Positions 61,265 to 64,000 of a stretch of DNA of 64,000 bases are shown piece after piece. A program made the position numbers and the translations under genes. This DNA comes from Bacillota bacterium (lineage in GTDB: Bacteria > Bacillota > Clostridia > Oscillospirales > Ruminococcaceae), in assembly GCA_023443315.1 (NCBI GenBank), contig JAEZVA010000044.1, forward strand, positions 1-64,000. Direction: 5' to 3'. Under the pieces are notes generated by a model. That model had not been told where the DNA came from. It ran no database searches and worked only from the letters and a program-made list of their open reading frames with translations. Numbering within the stretch: position 1 is the stretch's first letter; each line of letters starts with the position of its first letter.

Positions 61265-62347
61265 TCAGCTGTTTTTAAGCAGGAGGTTTGTCAGTGCCAC
61301 CATGACGGCGGCCTCCACGCAGGGCAGGGCGCGCACCACAACGCAGGGGTCGTGCCGCCCGTGTACCGCAAGCTCGCACTGGGTCATGTCGGTAAGAGAA
61401 ACCGATTGCTGGGTCTGCGCGATGGAGGGGGTAGGCTTAAACGCCGCACGAACGATTAGCGGCATACCCGATGTAATACCGCCCAGCACACCGCCGTGGC
61501 GGTTGGTTTCGGTCTTTATCTCGCCATTCCGAATGCAGAACGCGTCGTTGTGGGTGATGCCGGTCATCTCGCTTGCCGCAAAGCCCGCGCCAAACTCAAC
61601 GCCGCGCACGGCGGGGATGCCGAATACAATGGAGGCAATCTCGTTCTCCACCCCGTGGAACATGGGGTCGCCCAGCCCTGCGGGCAGCCCTACGGCGGCG
61701 CACTCCACAATGCCGCCCACCGAGTCGCCCGTCATGCGCGCGTCCTCAATCTCAGCGAGCATCCGCGCGCCCGCCGCGTCGTCCAGCACTGGCATGGGCT
61801 TTGCGGTTACGTTAGCAAGGGTATGCGCGTCCACCGCCGCCATGTCAAACGGCGTGTCGAGTACGCCGTGTATTGCGGCAATATGCGCACCTACCGCAAT
61901 ACCGCGCTTTGCAAGGTAGTGGCTGCATACGGCGCCCGCAAATACAAGCGGTGCCGTCAGCCTGCCCGAGAAGTGCCCACCGCCGCGCGGGTCGTTATAG
62001 CCGCCGTAGCGCACCCGTCCAGTGTAGTCGGCGTGCCCGGGGCGGGGGGTATCCGAAAGGTTTTTATAATCCTGCGAGCGGGTGTCGGTGTTGCGGATGA
62101 TGCAGGAGATGGGTGTGCCGCAGGTTACCCCGTCGCGGATGCCCGAGAGCACCTCAGGGGTATCCGCCTCGCGCCGCTTTGTCGCGTGCGCCTGTCCGGC
62201 GGGTGCGCGCCGCGCCATAAACCGCGCCACGGCGTCAAAGTCGATCGCCACACCGGCGGGAAAGCCGTCCATCACCACGCCGATGCCGCCGCTGTGGCTT
62301 TCGCCGAATATCGAGATCGTTAATCGGTCACCCCATGTCGAGCTCAT
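61265..62347 (-). CDS. aroC: Chorismate synthase
   Basis: Converts EPSP to chorismate using reduced FMN. GDRLTISIFGESHSGGIGVV is at the N-terminus, with RRAPAGQAHATKRREAD, RPGHADYTG, DPRGGGHFSGRLTA and GGVLGGITSGMPLIVR all present. ATG 62347 has GGGAGG 9 bases upstream and overlaps the aroA end by 20 bp. The longer frame starting at 62380 is rejected. Confidence 0.96.
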   Translation of the reverse strand: MSSTWGDRLTISIFGESHSGGIGVVMDGFPAGVAIDFDAVARFMARRAPAGQAHATKRREADTPEVLSGIRDGVTCGTPISCIIRNTDTRSQDYKNLSDTPRPGHADYTGRVRYGGYNDPRGGGHFSGRLTAPLVFAGAVCSHYLAKRGIAVGAHIAAIHGVLDTPFDMAAVDAHTLANVTAKPMPVLDDAAGARMLAEIEDARMTGDSVGGIVECAAVGLPAGLGDPMFHGVENEIASIVFGIPAVRGVEFGAGFAASEMTGITHNDAFCIRNGEIKTETNRHGGVLGGITSGMPLIVRAAFKPTPSIAQTQQSVSLTDMTQCELAVHGRHDPCVVVRALPCVEAAVMVALTNLLLKNS

Positions 62348-63593
62348 CGCATCTGCCTCCCAACGCTGTAAGTTGTGCAAAGAACTGCGGGTAGGACTTG
62401 CTTACGCATTCCGCGCCGCGTATCACAACGGGCTTGTCGCACCGTGTTGCCGCTATGGCCGCCGCCATCGCAATGCGGTGGTCGCCGAAGCTGTCCGCCT
62501 CTCCGCCCGCAAGCGCCGCCTCGCCGTGGACAATCAGCCCGTCGTCGGTCAGTGTTACGCGCCCGCCAAGACCCGTAAGCAGTCGCTCTATGGTATGCAG
62601 ACGGTCAGACTCCTTGATGCGCAGCCGCTGTGCGCCCGTAATCACCGTATCGCCGTTTGCAAACGCAGCGGTAACGGCAAGGATGGGCACAAGGTCGGGG
62701 ATGTCGGACGCGTCGATTGTCACCGAGGTAAGCGGCGCGCCACTCACCGCAACCGTGTCGCCCGACTGCACCACCTTTGCGCCAAACGCCGCAAGTAGGC
62801 TTGTAATTGCACGGTCGCCCTGCATCGAAGCAAAGTCAATACCACGGCACGAAATGTTGCCGCCCACCGCACCCGCCGCAAGAAAGAACGCGGCACCCGA
62901 CCAGTCGCCCTCTACCGTCATGTCACAGGGGGTATAGCGCTGCCCGCCGGGTACAAGGTAGCCGCTCTGAGTCTCGGTGACTTTTACACCGAAGCGGCGT
63001 AGCAGGGCAACGGTCATATCCACATAAGGGCGCGACTCCAGCCGCCCGCGCAGTACAATCTGGCTGTCCTCCTCGCACAGGGGCAGGGCGAACAACAGCC
63101 CCGTCACAAACTGCGAGCTGACCGAGCCGTCGATCTCGTACCGACCGCCGCGCAGCCTGCCGCTAATGGTAAAGGGCATGGTGCCGCGGTAATCGTCCGT
63201 CACGCCGTTTTTGCGCAGCTCCTTAAGCAGCATGTCTATTGGGCGGCTTGGCAGCCGTCCCGTTCCGTCAAAGATTGCCGTTACCGAGAGCGCAGCGGCA
63301 ACGGGTAGCAAAAAGCGCAGTGTGGAGCCGCTCTCGCCGCAGTAGATGAGCGCCCGCTTGGGCGGGTGGGTTATACCCTGAATCACCGTGGTCTGCCCGC
63401 ACAGCTCGATGTGCGCCCCAAGCGCCGTCATCGCGCGCTGGGTTACCAAGATGTCGTCGTTACTTGCAAGCGACGAGATGTGTGAGGTGCCGCCCGAAAG
63501 GGCACAGGCTATCACGGCGCGGTGGGATGCCGATTTGGACGCAGGCGGGGTAAACACCCCCGACAGCGTAGCGGGGTAAACGCGAATGTCCAT
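62328..63593 (-). CDS. aroA: 5-enolpyruvylshikimate-3-phosphate synthase
   Basis: Condenses shikimate 3-phosphate and PEP. 421 residues. PPASKSASHRAVIACAL is near the N-terminus, GESGSTLRFLLPVA carries PEP-binding residues, and PSRPIDMLL and the C-terminal SFGDHRIAMA are conserved. The protein has a shortened C-terminus typical of class II-like enzymes in Clostridia. AAAGGAT precedes ATG 63593. Confidence 0.95.
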   Translation of the reverse strand: MDIRVYPATLSGVFTPPASKSASHRAVIACALSGGTSHISSLASNDDILVTQRAMTALGAHIELCGQTTVIQGITHPPKRALIYCGESGSTLRFLLPVAAALSVTAIFDGTGRLPSRPIDMLLKELRKNGVTDDYRGTMPFTISGRLRGGRYEIDGSVSSQFVTGLLFALPLCEEDSQIVLRGRLESRPYVDMTVALLRRFGVKVTETQSGYLVPGGQRYTPCDMTVEGDWSGAAFFLAAGAVGGNISCRGIDFASMQGDRAITSLLAAFGAKVVQSGDTVAVSGAPLTSVTIDASDIPDLVPILAVTAAFANGDTVITGAQRLRIKESDRLHTIERLLTGLGGRVTLTDDGLIVHGEAALAGGEADSFGDHRIAMAAAIAATRCDKPVVIRGAECVSKSYPQFFAQLTALGGRCDELDMG

Positions 63594-63627
63594 ACAACAA
63601 TCAAATCCTTTCTGCGGGGGATATCAG

Positions 63628-64000
63628 CTACAGTTTAAGTAGTGTGTGAAATGCGTCGGTCGTTATGCGATGGGTGTACGCACTACCGATTTCTTTTAGG
63701 AGTACCAGTGTAATAGACCCGCCTGAGCGCTTTTTGTCGCTTAGGCAATGGGGGAAAAGTGTTTTTAGGCAGTAGTCGCAGTGGGTGGGCAGGTTGTACC
63801 GGGTAAGGCAGTCGGCGATACGCTGTGACGAGCCTTGTGCGGTTAACCCGTTTTGCTCTGCCGCCTGCGTCATCAACACCATGCCGATGGCAACCGCGCT
63901 ACCGTGGGTTACCCCAAAGTCGCTTTCGCGCTCGATGGCGTGCCCAAGGGTGTGCCCGAAGTTGAGCAGGGCACGCGCGCCGTTATCAAACTCATCCTGC
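63628..64000 (-). CDS. aroB: 3-dehydroquinate synthase, C-terminal part (runs off the window)
   Basis: The visible 123 codons include LLNFGHTLGHAIERES, the zinc-binding His motif of DHQ synthase, then VTHGSAVAIGMVLM. The C-terminal LSDKKRSGGSITLVLLKEIG contains the active-site Lys segment. It is open at the window edge, so the start is not seen. First visible gene of the aroB-aroA-aroC-pheA operon, 34 bp before aroA. Confidence 0.93.
   Translation of the reverse strand, partial: QDEFDNGARALLNFGHTLGHAIERESDFGVTHGSAVAIGMVLMTQAAEQNGLTAQGSSQRIADCLTRYNLPTHCDYCLKTLFPHCLSDKKRSGGSITLVLLKEIGSAYTHRITTDAFHTLLKL

Overview
The window is chromosomal DNA of an endospore-forming, Gram-positive anaerobe of the class Clostridia, most like the Oscillospiraceae/Ruminococcaceae. 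The evidence is a LplB/YtcP-type sugar ABC transporter, a T-box leader on hisS-aspS, spoIIQ, spoIIID, the mreBCD-mrdA-minD block, strong GGAGG ribosome sites and Bacillus/Clostridium-type promoters and terminators. Most of it is well-packed housekeeping DNA.

Layout. 0.3-3.8 kb: carbohydrate ABC transporter operon. 4.0-7.6 kb: consensus promoter, T-box, hisS and aspS. 7.8-13 kb: membrane protein, mltG, queT with a structured leader, luxS, and an acetyltransferase / small basic protein / DUF6320 cluster. 13-17.5 kb: purA, then an ABC exporter with an ArsR-type regulator. 17.7-18.8 kb: spoIIQ with a candidate sigma-F promoter, followed by the 3' part of spoIIID. 18.8-40.58 kb: a 21.8-kb integrated element. 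40.56-40.76 kb: the 5' part of spoIIID with a candidate sigma-E promoter. 41-44.7 kb: split chromate transporter, a lipoprotein, a cupin protein and mgsA. 44.8-54.6 kb: minus-strand cell-shape and division block (minD-like, mrdA, mreD, mreC, mreB, maf, DUF4321, dut, U32 peptidase, zapA). 55-60 kb: glgP, a small protein, an ECF S component with a pyridoxal kinase. 60-64 kb: aroB (partial), aroA, aroC, pheA.

The main result is that spoIIID, the mother-cell sporulation regulator, is split by the 21.8-kb element. Its first 37 codons lie at 40688-40578 and its last 55 codons at 18800-18633, both on the minus strand. Joining them at the shared TACATA core restores a 92-codon in-frame SpoIIID, ending in a complete C-terminus. 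A large serine recombinase sits directly at one junction. The joined outer ends of the element form an attP-like site with strong dyad symmetry around a central CA. This is the architecture of skin-like elements that are excised from sporulation genes in the mother cell, but here the target is spoIIID.

The element carries a class 2 DISARM-like anti-phage cluster (a C5-cytosine methylase, a DrmE-like protein, the DrmA helicase and the DrmB DUF1998 protein). No drmC is present. An 811-residue HAD-phosphatase fusion protein of unknown role precedes the methylase. Other cargo is a tyrosine recombinase, a small candidate excision factor, three hairpin repeats upstream of a tandem pair of tiny paralogous proteins, an AAA/DUF4143 ATPase, a secreted M23 peptidase and a lipoprotein. 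That lipoprotein has a close paralogue just outside the element. A decayed copy of the spoIIID 5' end lies inside the element, which suggests a past duplication at the right end.

All functional calls come from reading the sequence and family knowledge. No database search was run.
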